Positions 1 through 8,937 of a stretch of 64,000 nt of DNA are shown here, in pieces. Origin of the DNA: Niastella yeongjuensis (GTDB lineage: Bacteria; Bacteroidota; Bacteroidia; Chitinophagales; Chitinophagaceae); contig NZ_FOCZ01000019.1 of NCBI RefSeq assembly GCF_900110245.1, positions 1-64,000 on the forward strand, given 5' to 3'. Numbering within the stretch: position 1 is the first letter of the stretch; every line of letters starts with the position of its first letter. The notes below the pieces were generated by a model that saw only the letters and a list, made by a program, of their open reading frames with translations, was not told where the DNA came from and searched no databases. The position numbers and the translations under genes were made by a program.

Positions 1-318
1 TATCCGCCAATCAAGAAGGCCTATGATTTATCAATGAGACTGACTATCATCTTCAACTCCTGCAAGTGCAAAGAAGAGGCGTTTAAAAAACTGGCTTTAT
101 GGTTCAATGAAATAGAAGAAGCGGGTATTGAATCTTTTAGGACCGTTTATAGATCCATCGAAACACACCACCCAAGTATCTTGAATTACTTTAATAACAG
201 AAGCACCAATGCTTCGGCTGAATCTTTTAATGCAAAAATCAAATCTTTTAGGGCTTCTGCCAGAGGGGTAAGAGACATTAACTTCTTCTTATTCAGGCTC
301 CAGAAAATCTATGCGTAA
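1..318 (+). CDS. Transposase, C-terminal part (cut by window edge)
   Basis: The frame is open from base 1, so this is the 3' end of a longer gene whose start lies outside the window. The final ~105 residues contain the pattern STNASAESFNAKIKSFR followed by ARGVRDINFFLFRL. This resembles the end of DDE transposases of the ISL3/ISAon1-like group, where the last catalytic Glu lies in a similar N-A-x-x-E-S-x-N-x-K-I-K context. The Glu and its surroundings are present, so this end is not obviously decayed. No terminal inverted repeat was recognised between the stop codon and the tRNA at 431. Whether the insertion sequence is intact cannot be judged from here. Confidence 0.7.
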   Translation, partial: YPPIKKAYDLSMRLTIIFNSCKCKEEAFKKLALWFNEIEEAGIESFRTVYRSIETHHPSILNYFNNRSTNASAESFNAKIKSFRASARGVRDINFFLFRLQKIYA

Positions 319-430
319 AAACCTAATCCCCCAACTATTTGACTTGATCCATCTTTTCCGCGCCATCGCGAATGCCTCTTACCAAATAAAAAACCCATCC
401 CGGTTAAACCGAAATGGGCTTATTTGCTCG

Positions 431-504
431 TCGGGAGGACAGGATTCGAACCTGCGACCCCGTGGTCCCAAACCACGTATTCTACCGGGCTGAACTACCT
501 CCCG
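431..504 (-). tRNA. tRNA-Pro (anticodon TGG)
   Basis: On the minus strand a 7-bp acceptor stem CGGGAGG/CCTCCCG (504-498 with 438-432) is followed by discriminator A at 431. The anticodon stem-loop reads GTGGTTTGGGACCAC, giving anticodon UGG. The T-loop GGTTCGAATCC is canonical. CCA is not encoded. It lies 79 bp from tRNA-Ser on the same strand, so the two may be co-transcribed. Confidence 0.95.
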
Positions 505-583
505 AGCATCTTTCTGGTTGTTACCAACCTACCAAGATTGAGGTAAAAATCTCCGCTTCAGCTTTCGCTTTGGCGGCCTTTCG

Positions 584-674
584 CGGAGAGGGAGGGATTC
601 GAACCCTCGGTACAAGTTTAAGCTCGTACAACGGTTTAGCAAACCGGCCCTTTCGGCCACTCAGGCACCTCTCC
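584..674 (-). tRNA. tRNA-Ser (anticodon GCT)
   Basis: Minus strand, 91 nt, with acceptor stem GGAGAGG/CCTCTCC (674-668 with 591-585) and discriminator G at 584. The anticodon loop TTTGCTAAA gives GCU. A long variable arm (about 20 nt) fits a class II serine tRNA, and the T-loop GGTTCGAATCC is present. It lies upstream of tRNA-Pro on the same strand. Confidence 0.95.
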
Positions 675-770
675 TTTTCCAGCGGGAGGCAAAATTAAGA
701 GTATTCTTTCAAATAAAAATCAATTACATAGAGAAATCTCAAAAATGTTTTATTTTTTTTCAGAACTAGG

Positions 771-1085
771 TTAATAAACCGGCTGAAAGTAGCGTCCAGA
801 TTCATTTTTGGCAAAGTCACTTTGTTTGAAGTATTTACAAAAATTATTTACGACGGTATCAAGATGTAGAAGTGAAGCCATTTTACCGGTACCCAGTCCT
901 TTCCCCAAGGTTAGTTTCAATAAGCGCCGCATCTCTTCAAATCCTCCTCTGGTTCGCCACAGGAAGCTCCTCCTTATCTCTTTTTGCATTAAATGAATAG
1001 TGAACTGGCCAGTAAAACACAAGCATTTTATGGCCCAAGGCGCGGCAGTCAGGCCCCAACCGAAGAGATAACCAGGACCTGACAA
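771..1085 (-). CDS. Doubtful ORF, no recognisable family
   Basis: A 104-codon frame opening with TTG (or an internal ATG near codon 33). No domain is recognised. The C-terminal half is basic, with LLKLTLGKGLGTGKMASLLH, and looks more protein-like than the N-terminal half. No promoter or start signal was found, and the upstream part runs into the 11-bp tandem repeat at 1104-1150. It could be a decayed gene remnant or chance. The remainder of 675-1303 holds only that repeat and the dnaA terminator. Confidence 0.2.
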   Translation of the reverse strand: MSGPGYLFGWGLTAAPWAIKCLCFTGQFTIHLMQKEIRRSFLWRTRGGFEEMRRLLKLTLGKGLGTGKMASLLHLDTVVNNFCKYFKQSDFAKNESGRYFQPVY

Positions 1086-1150
1086 GGATAAAATTCCTTT
1101 CGGGTCCCTGTTATGTCCTTGTTAGGTCCCTGCCATGTCCTTGTTAAGTC
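1074..1150. repeat. 11-bp tandem repeat with an inverted left arm
   Basis: Four consecutive 11-mers run from 1104 to 1147: GTCCCTGTTAT, GTCCTTGTTAG, GTCCCTGCCAT, GTCCTTGTTAA, followed by GTC. About 20 bp to the left, GGACCTGACAAGGA (1075-1088) is close to the reverse complement of two of these words. The whole is therefore an arm-spacer-arm structure like the other word arrays of this window. Confidence 0.7.
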
Positions 1151-1240
1151 ATCTTTAAACCGGGTATTGTCTCAGACATTCCTCAGAAGCAGACTAAACA
1201 GTTACCTTTCAACTGTTTGAAGACCTGGGAAATGCCCCAA

Positions 1241-1274
1241 AACAAAAAATCCCTCCCGGCTGGCCGGGAAGGAT
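1241..1274 (-). terminator. Intrinsic terminator of dnaA
   Basis: On the minus strand a 12-bp stem (1249-1260 with 1263-1274, one mismatch) formed by ATCCCTCCCGGC and GCCGGGAAGGAT is followed by a T-rich tract (plus-strand AACAAAAAA). It lies 30 bp past the dnaA stop codon. Confidence 0.85.
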
Positions 1275-1303
1275 TCGATATATAAATTTTGAAAACTATT
1301 TTT

Positions 1304-2737
1304 CTACATGGCGGCCAGTTGCACCTTTTGCTGTAATTCCATTACGCTCTCGCGGAATGTGCTATCGGTGTCCATCAGGTCTTTTACCGTTTGGCAGGAG
1401 TGGATAACTGTTGTGTGATCCCGACCACCGAAATGCTCCCCAATGGTCTTTAATGAGTTTTTGGTGAATGCTTTGGCCAGGTACATAGTAATTTGCCGGG
1501 CCTGAACAATTTCACGCTTACGGGTTTTTTGTAGCAGTTTGTCGTAAGGCACATCGAAATATTCGCATACCATTTTCTGGATGGTTTCGATAGTGATTTC
1601 TTTGCTGCTAGTTTTCACGAAATTACGGAGGACTCTTTTTGCCAAGTCTAGGTCTATTTCCCGCTTGTTAAGCGAAGATTGTGCCAATAATGAGATCAAA
1701 GCACCCTCCAGTTCCCGTACATTGCTGTTGATATTATAAGCCAGATACTTAACTACTTCTTTGGGCATTTCCAACCCGTCATTCTTCATCTTCCGCTCCA
1801 GAATTTCGATTCGGGTTTCATAGTCGGGCACCTGCAGGTCTGCACTTAACCCCCAACGGAACCGGCTTAACAACCTTTCCTGAACCCCTTCCAGGTCTTT
1901 GGGTGGTTTATCGGAAGTCAAGATCAATTGCTTGCCACTTTGATGTAAGTGGTTAAAGATGGCAAAAAAAGCATCCTGCGATTTCTCAGCCCGGTTAAAG
2001 AACTGAACGTCGTCTATTATTAACACATCTATCAGTTGATAGAAATGTATAAAGTCATTGATGGCATTATTACGGCTATGGTCCTGAAACTGGTTAATGA
2101 ATTTTTCAGAGCTCACATACAACACCACTTTGTTTGGATGCAGCCGCTTTGTATCATTACCTATACTCTGTGCCAGGTGGGTTTTTCCCAAACCAACACT
2201 ACCATATATTACTAAGGGATTAAACGAGCTGGCGCCTGGTTTTTCCGCAACGGTTTTTCCTGCCCTGCGGGCCACACGATTACTATCACCTTCAATAAAG
2301 TTCTCAAATGTATAAATGGGATTGAGCTGCGGATCAATCTGCATTTTTTTCAACCCCGGAATTACAAAAGGGTTCTTAACCGGATTATTTATAATGAGTG
2401 GAAAATCCATCTCATTACTTGAAAAAGTTTTGTAGCCGTGTGTAGGAACATCCATAGTTAGCGGTTTGTTATTGTGATTACCACTATCAACCATTATCCG
2501 ATATTCTAATCTGGCTTCCTTACCCAAAACCCTTCTTAATGTTTTCGCCAACAGATTTACATAATGCTCTTCCAGGTATTCGTAAAAGAATTGACTCGGA
2601 ACCTGAATGATAAGTATATTGTCTCTCAGCTCTACTGGTTTAATTGGCTCAAACCAGGTTTTGAAATGTTGCCACTCAACAATATCCTTTATTATTTCCA
2701 AACAGTTACTCCAAACTTTTTCGGACGTCTTAGCCAT
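1304..2737 (-). CDS. dnaA: Chromosomal replication initiator DnaA
   Basis: DnaA binds DnaA boxes at oriC and melts the origin in its ATP form. All four domains are visible: an N-terminal DnaA_N domain (W-x2-C-LEIIKD, then FKTWFEPIKP), a short linker, and an AAA+ domain with Walker A GSVGLGKT (about residue 180) and Walker B VLIIDDVQFF (about 240). The C-terminal box-binding domain carries the signature GGRDHTTVIHS (about 437). The open frame extends 15 codons further to 2782 (MNSNLTQ...), but the conserved family start is MAKTSEKVW, so 2737 is preferred. The gene is single, with a terminator just downstream at 1241-1274. Confidence 0.97.
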   Translation of the reverse strand: MAKTSEKVWSNCLEIIKDIVEWQHFKTWFEPIKPVELRDNILIIQVPSQFFYEYLEEHYVNLLAKTLRRVLGKEARLEYRIMVDSGNHNNKPLTMDVPTHGYKTFSSNEMDFPLIINNPVKNPFVIPGLKKMQIDPQLNPIYTFENFIEGDSNRVARRAGKTVAEKPGASSFNPLVIYGSVGLGKTHLAQSIGNDTKRLHPNKVVLYVSSEKFINQFQDHSRNNAINDFIHFYQLIDVLIIDDVQFFNRAEKSQDAFFAIFNHLHQSGKQLILTSDKPPKDLEGVQERLLSRFRWGLSADLQVPDYETRIEILERKMKNDGLEMPKEVVKYLAYNINSNVRELEGALISLLAQSSLNKREIDLDLAKRVLRNFVKTSSKEITIETIQKMVCEYFDVPYDKLLQKTRKREIVQARQITMYLAKAFTKNSLKTIGEHFGGRDHTTVIHSCQTVKDLMDTDSTFRESVMELQQKVQLAAM

Positions 2738-3723
2738 TATACTAGAAGCAGTTTTTTTATGTTGAGTTAAGTTGCTATTCATCTTTAATTGCGCACATTA
2801 TTCTGACTTCACAGGACAGTTGGGGAATCTCAGAAACTTAAAAAGGGCGACGAATATCAAATTTTTCTTCTGAAAAAAAAATTTTTTATTCACTAGTTTT
2901 TGACAATTCTACACTTGGCCTGACTTATTATTTTATTTTATTTTTTACTGTCAAAATAATTCCGTTCAATAACTATCCCATGCAATTATTATGCGCAGAT
3001 TTTAGTTACTGTTCCAACCAGTGAACACTGGCTAATACAAGTGACGTTTCGCAAAAAGCAGCACTCCATTTATTCAATAACTCACAACCAGTACTGCGTA
3101 CTTTTGCGACACTACTAGTATTAGCAGCGCTCATTAACTTAATATATGCCCGGGAAATTTTTTTGTGCGGGCCTGCCGACCGATACCGTGAAGCTCCTGG
3201 TTTACATTGAACGGATTTTATAGTGTTGGTTTTGCAGGAAATACTAAAGAAGAAAGACAACAACGCAGTGATATCAAACAATTCTTTCTTCATATTATTT
3301 ATTGGATGCTATTGAAGGTACAAATAATTTGAAATGCAGGAAATATTAATCCTCTTTTTTTTATTTCTTGATTCAAAATAAAAAACCAGCGACACCATTG
3401 CATTAACTGGAAAAAAGTTATAGATTAACTTTTTACTGCATTAGCTATAAAAGTACCAATATCCAATAACGCTTGTAAGCTTAAAGTGCCCCAAGGTATT
3501 CAGGTATTTTATAAAAGCAATAACACTTAGCGGTATAATTTTATACTCCCTGTTCATTTATAAATAATTATCTCCTGCTACTACAAAACATAACAAATAA
3601 ACCTTCACTTTCACCATTACAAAAGCTAAATAGCTGTATTGCATTAGCAATTCCCATAAATAGAAATCTTTCTCTAATTCGGTTCTAATAGTTCGTGGAA
3701 CACTTTTGTGAATCGTAAGGTAT
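2738..3723. other. AT-rich intergenic region upstream of dnaA
   Basis: Nearly 1 kb with no convincing gene. It holds long A/T tracts (2871-2890, 2928-2948, 3350-3365). No exact 9-mer TTATCCACA or its complement was found by eye; the nearest is TTATTCACT at 2887-2895. A 95-codon minus frame (3006-3293) starts with a lipoprotein-like leader (LLSFFFSISC), but the rest has odd composition and no family, so it is left uncalled. The location upstream of dnaA makes a replication origin possible, but the box pattern does not support it. Confidence 0.5.
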
Positions 3724-3731
3724 TACCTTTG
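3724..3731 (+). promoter_or_regulatory. -7 promoter element TACCTTTG
   Basis: An exact match to the Bacteroidota sigma-A -7 consensus TAnnTTTG, 35 bp upstream of the ATG of the FAD dehydrogenase gene. A TTTTG lies about 15 bp upstream, closer than the usual -33 spacing. Confidence 0.6.
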
Positions 3732-3765
3732 CAGGAAATAATTTTTAGGTTAACTACCTAACACT

Positions 3766-5340
3766 ATGCAACAACGAATCACTTTAAAGCTTCTTCCTGC
3801 TGAAGCTGCCAACGAATCTATAATACAGCAATACGCTGCGAAAAGTTTAGGACTGTCAGTAACTGCCATTACCGGTTTCCAGATTGTTAAAAGATCTATT
3901 GATGCTAGAGGCCGTCAGGCATGGATCATGTTGACGATCACTGCATTTATAAACGAACCATTCATCCAGCGAAGTGTTAAAAAACTTTTACTGCAGGATG
4001 TTGCAACCGCCTCGCAACAAGTGATCATTGTAGGCGCCGGCCCTGCAGGTTTGTTTGCTGCACTGAAACTGATTGAACAGGGTATTAAACCAATTCTTCT
4101 TGAAAGAGGTAAAGATGTACGCGCCCGCCGCAGAGACCTGGCCGCACTCAATAAACAAGGCACAGTAAACCCCGAAAGCAATTACTGTTTTGGTGAAGGT
4201 GGCGCCGGTACATATAGCGATGGTAAATTATATACACGTAGCACCAAACGTGGCGATGTGGAGCGTATCTTAAATATACTGGTTCAATTTGGCGCTCAGG
4301 AAAAGATCCTGTATGAAGCACATCCACACATTGGTACCAATAAATTACCCGAGATCATTACTGCTATAAGAGAACAGATACTTGCCTGTGGCGGTATTTT
4401 TCTATTTGAACAAAAAGTAACAGACCTCTTAATAAAGGATAACAGCATTTATGGTGTTAAAACCGCCACTGGCGATTCCTTCCATGCCAATGCGGTGATC
4501 CTGGCTACCGGACACTCGGCCAGAGATATTTTTGAATTGCTTCATAGTAAAAATATTTTAATTGAAGCAAAGCCCTTTGCACTCGGCGTTCGTGTAGAAC
4601 ACCCGCAAAGCATAATCGACACCATACAATATCACTGCGCCCCTGGTAAACACCGCGACGATTTATTACCACCTGCCTCTTACAGCCTGGTGCAGCAGGT
4701 AAACGACAGAGGTGTTTTTTCTTTTTGCATGTGCCCCGGAGGGATCATTGCACCCGCATCCACCAGTGATGGTGAACTGGTTGTGAATGGCTGGTCGCCC
4801 AGTAAACGGAATAATCCCTTTGCCAATTCGGGAATTGTTACGGCTGTTGAGGTAAAAGATTTTATACAATTCCAAAAGAAACCATCTCCATTATCAGGCA
4901 TGTATTTTCAACAAGCTGTTGAACGTAAAGCCTTTCAATACGGTGGCGGTAAATTTGTAGCGCCTGCCCAACGTATGGTTGATTTTACGCAAGGGAAAAA
5001 TTCTACCTCCTTACCTGATTGTTCTTATTTACCTGGTATTTCTTCAGCTCCATTGAAGGAAGTGCTGCCGCCTTTTGTTTATTCATCCCTGCAACAAGCC
5101 TTTATTGAATTCGGGAAAAAAATGAGAGGGTATTTTACCAATGAAGCAGTTCTGGTGGCTACGGAGTCAAGGACCTCTTCGCCCGTTCGCATTCCCCGCG
5201 ATGCAGAAACAACACAACACCCGCAAATAAAAATGCTTTTCCCTTGTGCTGAAGGCGCTGGTTATGCCGGTGGTATTGTAAGCGCGGCAATGGATGGAGA
5301 GCGCGTTGCGGAGAATATTGCTGCCCTTTTGGAAGCCTGA
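3766..5340 (+). CDS. FAD-dependent dehydrogenase (COG2509-like)
   Basis: A 524-residue flavoprotein. An N-terminal ~85-residue domain precedes a Rossmann dinucleotide-binding motif VIIVGAGPAGLFAALKL (GxGxxG at about 90-95). It then has the family-typical GGAGTYSDGKLYTR, an ATGHSARDIFE segment of the FAD domain, and a C-terminal FPCAEGAGYAGGIVSAAMDG motif that contacts FAD. This architecture matches the uncharacterised COG2509 dehydrogenases; the substrate is unknown. It is transcribed alone from a promoter at 3724 and converges on the 5490-6488 gene, with a hairpin (5388-5431) between them. Confidence 0.9.
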   Translation: MQQRITLKLLPAEAANESIIQQYAAKSLGLSVTAITGFQIVKRSIDARGRQAWIMLTITAFINEPFIQRSVKKLLLQDVATASQQVIIVGAGPAGLFAALKLIEQGIKPILLERGKDVRARRRDLAALNKQGTVNPESNYCFGEGGAGTYSDGKLYTRSTKRGDVERILNILVQFGAQEKILYEAHPHIGTNKLPEIITAIREQILACGGIFLFEQKVTDLLIKDNSIYGVKTATGDSFHANAVILATGHSARDIFELLHSKNILIEAKPFALGVRVEHPQSIIDTIQYHCAPGKHRDDLLPPASYSLVQQVNDRGVFSFCMCPGGIIAPASTSDGELVVNGWSPSKRNNPFANSGIVTAVEVKDFIQFQKKPSPLSGMYFQQAVERKAFQYGGGKFVAPAQRMVDFTQGKNSTSLPDCSYLPGISSAPLKEVLPPFVYSSLQQAFIEFGKKMRGYFTNEAVLVATESRTSSPVRIPRDAETTQHPQIKMLFPCAEGAGYAGGIVSAAMDGERVAENIAALLEA

Positions 5341-5387
5341 TGTGTTGTTATATTAACAATTGATTCAGATAACTGCTGTTCGTTTGT

Positions 5388-5431
5388 AAGTTATTGAGTT
5401 CTTTAATTGCTTTTTAAGAACCCAATAACTT
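5388..5431. terminator. Hairpin between convergent genes
   Basis: A 16-bp stem with one mismatch (AAGTTATTGAGTTCTT, 5388-5403, with AAGAACCCAATAACTT, 5416-5431) and a 12-nt loop containing TTTTT. Its position between converging stop codons fits a bidirectional terminator. The words GTTATTG/AATAAC are also those of the repeat at 8856-8926. Confidence 0.55.
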
Positions 5432-5489
5432 CTAAACTAAATAACTTATAATCTTTTGTTGATTTTACTCCCCAATTCCCCAATACCAA

Positions 5490-6488
5490 CTAATCTTCTT
5501 TATCGTAGCCTTGTCTTGATATTAATAATTTTTTCTCTAACAATTTGTTTTTCCTGAACGCCTCATATTCCGTTTTCAGTTCCTCTTTTTCCTTATCGAA
5601 ATCTGCTGATTGAAATTCCTTGTTCAAATTAGGACAACCGGCATCCATCCAGCTTGTGTACCAGAAATCTGCGACCAGGTTGGCAGAACTGATCAATCGT
5701 TGATTGATGGTTTTCCCCAGTCTGGCGCTATATGCTTTGGCAAAGGCAGACGTATAACTTTTACTCTCCTTGCCGTAACGCATTTGCACCCGGTACTTCT
5801 CTCCTTCTGTAAATGATTTGCTTACTTCTTTCTCCTGTTCAAATATATCATGCAGTAATTTTTGCGACTGGCGGATCGCTTTCCAGATATTTCTTTCAGG
5901 ATGCTTCAGGTAATGCGCCTTGTGTTTGCTGCGCAAATCGTATTGTTGTATTTCCAACTCGGGGATCATAGACTCCCATAAACTGTGCAATCCTTTTTGT
6001 CCTGTCAATTGCCCGTCATAATTCTCCGATACATGCAAAGGCACATGCGCATCGCTTATATAATGGCCCAGGTCAATGGCGTAAAACAGCATGCTGTCTT
6101 TATTTCCACTTTTAAAGGCGGCGGTAAGCCGATCTTTCATGGTGATCACATAATAAGGTACATAACCGCAATGGTTTAAACTGTCCTTCCCGTACTTCTT
6201 CAGGGCATCTTCCCACTTCAGGGGCATTTTCCAGGCAGCAGAATCACCATACAACTCCAGGTCAATGTAATGTTTGGGTGCTTCTTCCTTGTCCTGGTTC
6301 CGCCGCTGATCGGGCCGTACCGATTGCTTCACCATCTCATTTAAATTATGGTGGAAGAACATACGCATCGAAGGTGGCAACTCATAAACTGCCAGCTGAT
6401 GAATGGTCCGATGACCCAGAAATCCCCAGCTGCTACATATAATAAATGTCGCTATTAACACACTACCTATTACTATCAGTCGTTTCAT
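5490..6488 (-). CDS. Exported zinc-dependent phospholipase C / S1-P1 nuclease-fold protein
   Basis: 332 residues. A hydrophobic signal segment (residues 3-20, ending in CSS) is followed directly by WGFLGH; a mature N-terminal Trp is the usual zinc ligand in this all-alpha fold. Further ligand candidates occur in DLGHYISDAHVPLHVSENYD and GLHSLWE. These motifs suit the zinc-dependent phospholipase C / S1-P1 nuclease superfamily; which substrate is cut cannot be told. The frame continues 17 codons upstream to 6539, but ATG 6488 places the signal peptide correctly and has an A-rich stretch before it. A chain end rich in Lys/Glu follows residue 290. Confidence 0.85.
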   Translation of the reverse strand: MKRLIVIGSVLIATFIICSSWGFLGHRTIHQLAVYELPPSMRMFFHHNLNEMVKQSVRPDQRRNQDKEEAPKHYIDLELYGDSAAWKMPLKWEDALKKYGKDSLNHCGYVPYYVITMKDRLTAAFKSGNKDSMLFYAIDLGHYISDAHVPLHVSENYDGQLTGQKGLHSLWESMIPELEIQQYDLRSKHKAHYLKHPERNIWKAIRQSQKLLHDIFEQEKEVSKSFTEGEKYRVQMRYGKESKSYTSAFAKAYSARLGKTINQRLISSANLVADFWYTSWMDAGCPNLNKEFQSADFDKEKEELKTEYEAFRKNKLLEKKLLISRQGYDKED

Positions 6489-6611
6489 GCTGCTTTTTTT
6501 GTAATGAAATTGCATAAATATAGGATGCGTATGTAACAATTATGATTTTTTTGCTACTAATTAACTGTTTCGTTATCTTAAGTATCAGACTTCCCTCAAA
6601 AGCTCGCATAC

Positions 6612-7544
6612 ATGAACAGACTGGACGTTAAACATCTCAAAAAATATTATACTTCGCAAAAAGCGGTAGATGATATCAGTTTCTCCCTTGCTCCGGGCAG
6701 CATCTTTGGTTTGTTAGGCCCAAACGGTGCCGGCAAAACAACGCTCCTCAGAATGGTAACCGGGATCCTGTACCCCGACGAAGGCGAGATCACCTTCGAT
6801 GGGCAACTGTTCAACCCCGACAAGGACAATGCCTATATAGGTTATATGCCCGAAGAAAAAGGCCTGTACAAAAAAATGAAGATCGGTGACCAGGCCATTT
6901 ACCTGGCGCAGTTGAAAGGCCTAAGCAAAGCAACCGCTATGGAACGGGTGAAACACTGGTTCATAAAATTTGAAATGCAAAGCTGGTGGAACAAGAAAGT
7001 GGAAGACCTGAGCAAGGGCATGCAACAAAAACTGCAGTTTGTTACCACTGTTTTGAACGATCCCAAACTCATCATCCTCGATGAACCGTTTAGCGGGCTC
7101 GACCCGGTGAACAGCAATCTTATTAAGGAAGAAATATATATGCTTGCGCAAAATGGTGCCAGCATTATTTTCAGTACGCACCGAATGGAGCAGGTGGAAG
7201 AAATATGCGACCATATTATTCTTGTAAATAAAGGACAAAAAATACTCGATGGGTCGGTGAACGGCGTTAAGCAACAATTCAAAGAAGCCATCTTTTCCAT
7301 TGGGCTCGACAGCCAACCCGGTCAAATAAATTCTCCTGCTTTTGAGATCATCAACAAAAAAGAGCAACAACTGATCCTGAAAATAAACGAAGGGTTCAGG
7401 TCAAACGATGTGCTGCATTTTTTCCTTCAGCAGGAGGTGGGCATCAACTCCTTTCAGGAAATATTGCCTTCCCTGAGCGACATATTTATAAAACTGGTAG
7501 AGGGCACTCCACTCACCCGGCAATTTCAAACAGTAACTGCTTAA
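6612..7544 (+). CDS. ABC transporter ATP-binding protein (NatA-like)
   Basis: 310 residues. ABC ATPase with Walker A GPNGAGKTT (about residue 38), signature LSKGMQQKLQF, Walker B LIILDEPFSGLD and switch His in STHRMEQ. A C-terminal extension of ~80 residues resembles that of the DUF4162 exporters such as NatA. The next gene, 12 bp downstream, is the matching ABC-2 permease, so the pair forms an exporter at the inner membrane. The cargo (sodium, drug or lipid) cannot be inferred. Confidence 0.92.
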   Translation: MNRLDVKHLKKYYTSQKAVDDISFSLAPGSIFGLLGPNGAGKTTLLRMVTGILYPDEGEITFDGQLFNPDKDNAYIGYMPEEKGLYKKMKIGDQAIYLAQLKGLSKATAMERVKHWFIKFEMQSWWNKKVEDLSKGMQQKLQFVTTVLNDPKLIILDEPFSGLDPVNSNLIKEEIYMLAQNGASIIFSTHRMEQVEEICDHIILVNKGQKILDGSVNGVKQQFKEAIFSIGLDSQPGQINSPAFEIINKKEQQLILKINEGFRSNDVLHFFLQQEVGINSFQEILPSLSDIFIKLVEGTPLTRQFQTVTA

Positions 7545-7556
7545 TACGATATTGTC

Positions 7557-8846
7557 ATGAACAAGATCTTACTTGTTATACAACGTGAATACCTGGTACG
7601 GGTTAAGAAAAAATCATTTGTATTTACGACTATACTGATCCCCCTTGTCATCATTGGCTTTTATGCCGTCATATTTGCTATTAGTGTAAGTGGGGGACAC
7701 GACAAAAATACGGTAGCAGTGATTGACCAGGCCGGATTTTTTAGTTCCAATATTGAAAATTCCAAGGGAGATGAATCGAAATATATAATTATCACCGACC
7801 AATCACTCGAAACGTTCAAAGGCAATTATAAAAGTAAAGGCTATGATTACCTTTTATATATCCCGCCTATGGATGTTACAAAAAGCACCAGCAATATTCA
7901 ACTTTTCAGTCCATCGCCGCTGGGGTTAAGTCAAAAAAGAAAGATAGAAAGAACGATCGATAATGCTGTTGAATTAAAAAGGCTGCAATCGGCTAATATT
8001 CCGCGTGAACAGTACCGTTCCATTCAATCGGATGTTTCCATTGAAAACAAAGTGTTGAATGGAAAGGAAGAAAAGAAAAACGTTGCCATTGTTGCACAAA
8101 CCGTTTCATTCGCTTGTGGCATGCTTATCTACGTCATAATGTTGATTTACGGCACCATGGTAATGCGGGGAGTGATGGAAGAAAAGATAAGCCGTATTGC
8201 TGAAGTAATGGTTAGTTCGGTAAAACCATTTCAATTAATGATGGGAAAGATCATTGGCATAGGCGCCGTAGGACTTACCCAGTTCGCCATCTGGATTACA
8301 TTGATTGTTACTTTACGATATGTACTGCACATTCCGGGCCTTGACTCCATAGGAACAACACCAGGTATGGCAGAAAGCGGAGGCATGATGACTACCATTA
8401 ACACCGGCTTAGGGTCATTACCCTGGGCTTTAATTATCTCCTGCTTTATCTTTTATTTTCTGGGCGGTTATTTGTTGTATGCCTCATTGTTTGCAGCTAT
8501 TGGCAGTGTGGTAAGTGAAGATCAAAGCGAAGCTCAGCAATTTGTGTTTCCGGTAATGATGCCAATCGTCCTTGGCTTCGTCATTATGTCCAAAGGCATG
8601 TCTGACCCCAATTCACCACTGGTGATTTTTGGCAGCTTATTTCCGCTTACATCGCCTGTGGTGATGATGGGCAGGATAATGTACAATGTGCCCGTGAGCC
8701 AGATCATTGCGTCTATGCTATTGTTAGTGCTGGGCATTCTGTTCTTTACCTGGGTAACAGCTAAAATTTATCGCACCGGCATATTAATGTATGGGAAGAA
8801 AGTTACCTGGAAGGAAATGATTAAATGGACTTTCCGAAAAAGCTAG
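7557..8846 (+). CDS. ABC-2 type transporter permease (NatB-like)
   Basis: 429 residues. One N-terminal membrane helix (about 22-46), a ~130-residue periplasmic domain, then about five helices between 180 and 410. The motif VMRGVMEEKISRIAEVMVSSVKP is typical of the NatB/ABC2_membrane_3 family, where it joins the cytoplasmic loop to the ATPase. It is translated 12 bp after the ATPase gene and probably forms an operon with it. A repeat array and a new promoter follow at 8856-8930. Confidence 0.92.
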   Translation: MNKILLVIQREYLVRVKKKSFVFTTILIPLVIIGFYAVIFAISVSGGHDKNTVAVIDQAGFFSSNIENSKGDESKYIIITDQSLETFKGNYKSKGYDYLLYIPPMDVTKSTSNIQLFSPSPLGLSQKRKIERTIDNAVELKRLQSANIPREQYRSIQSDVSIENKVLNGKEEKKNVAIVAQTVSFACGMLIYVIMLIYGTMVMRGVMEEKISRIAEVMVSSVKPFQLMMGKIIGIGAVGLTQFAIWITLIVTLRYVLHIPGLDSIGTTPGMAESGGMMTTINTGLGSLPWALIISCFIFYFLGGYLLYASLFAAIGSVVSEDQSEAQQFVFPVMMPIVLGFVIMSKGMSDPNSPLVIFGSLFPLTSPVVMMGRIMYNVPVSQIIASMLLLVLGILFFTWVTAKIYRTGILMYGKKVTWKEMIKWTFRKS

Positions 8847-8855
8847 TGCAGGTTA

Positions 8856-8926
8856 TTATGTTATTGAAGTTATTGGGTTATTTAGTTGTTAGGTTCGTTG
8901 GTTTTAAAACGCAGGAACCTAATAAC
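8856..8926. repeat. GTTATTG-word array with inverted arms
   Basis: Tandem variants of GTTATT occur from 8856 to 8880. GTTGTTAGGTTC (8885-8896) is then matched 18 bp later by its complement GAACCTAATAAC (8915-8926, one G-T pair). The right arm runs into the -7 element of the next gene (TAACTTTG at 8923). Confidence 0.6.
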
Positions 8927-8930
8927 TTTG
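8898..8930 (+). promoter_or_regulatory. Promoter TTG-N22-TAACTTTG
   Basis: A TTG at 8898-8900 and an exact TAnnTTTG at 8923-8930. The ATG of the next gene begins 8 bp after the -7 element, so the expected transcript start is at or just before the start codon. Confidence 0.6.
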
Positions 8931-8937
8931 TATCCAT

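Noticed and set aside
1-318. Complete insertion sequence at the left edge
   Set aside because: Only the 3' end of the transposase is visible and no terminal inverted repeat was recognised up to the tRNA genes.
3006-3293. Minus-strand 95-residue ORF with a lipoprotein-like start
   Set aside because: No family, unusual composition after the leader, no promoter; likely chance in the gap.
2738-3765. Replication origin next to dnaA
   Set aside because: AT-rich and well placed, but no exact or clustered DnaA boxes were found by eye; only TTATTCACT at 2887. A GC-skew and motif scan of the whole genome would decide.
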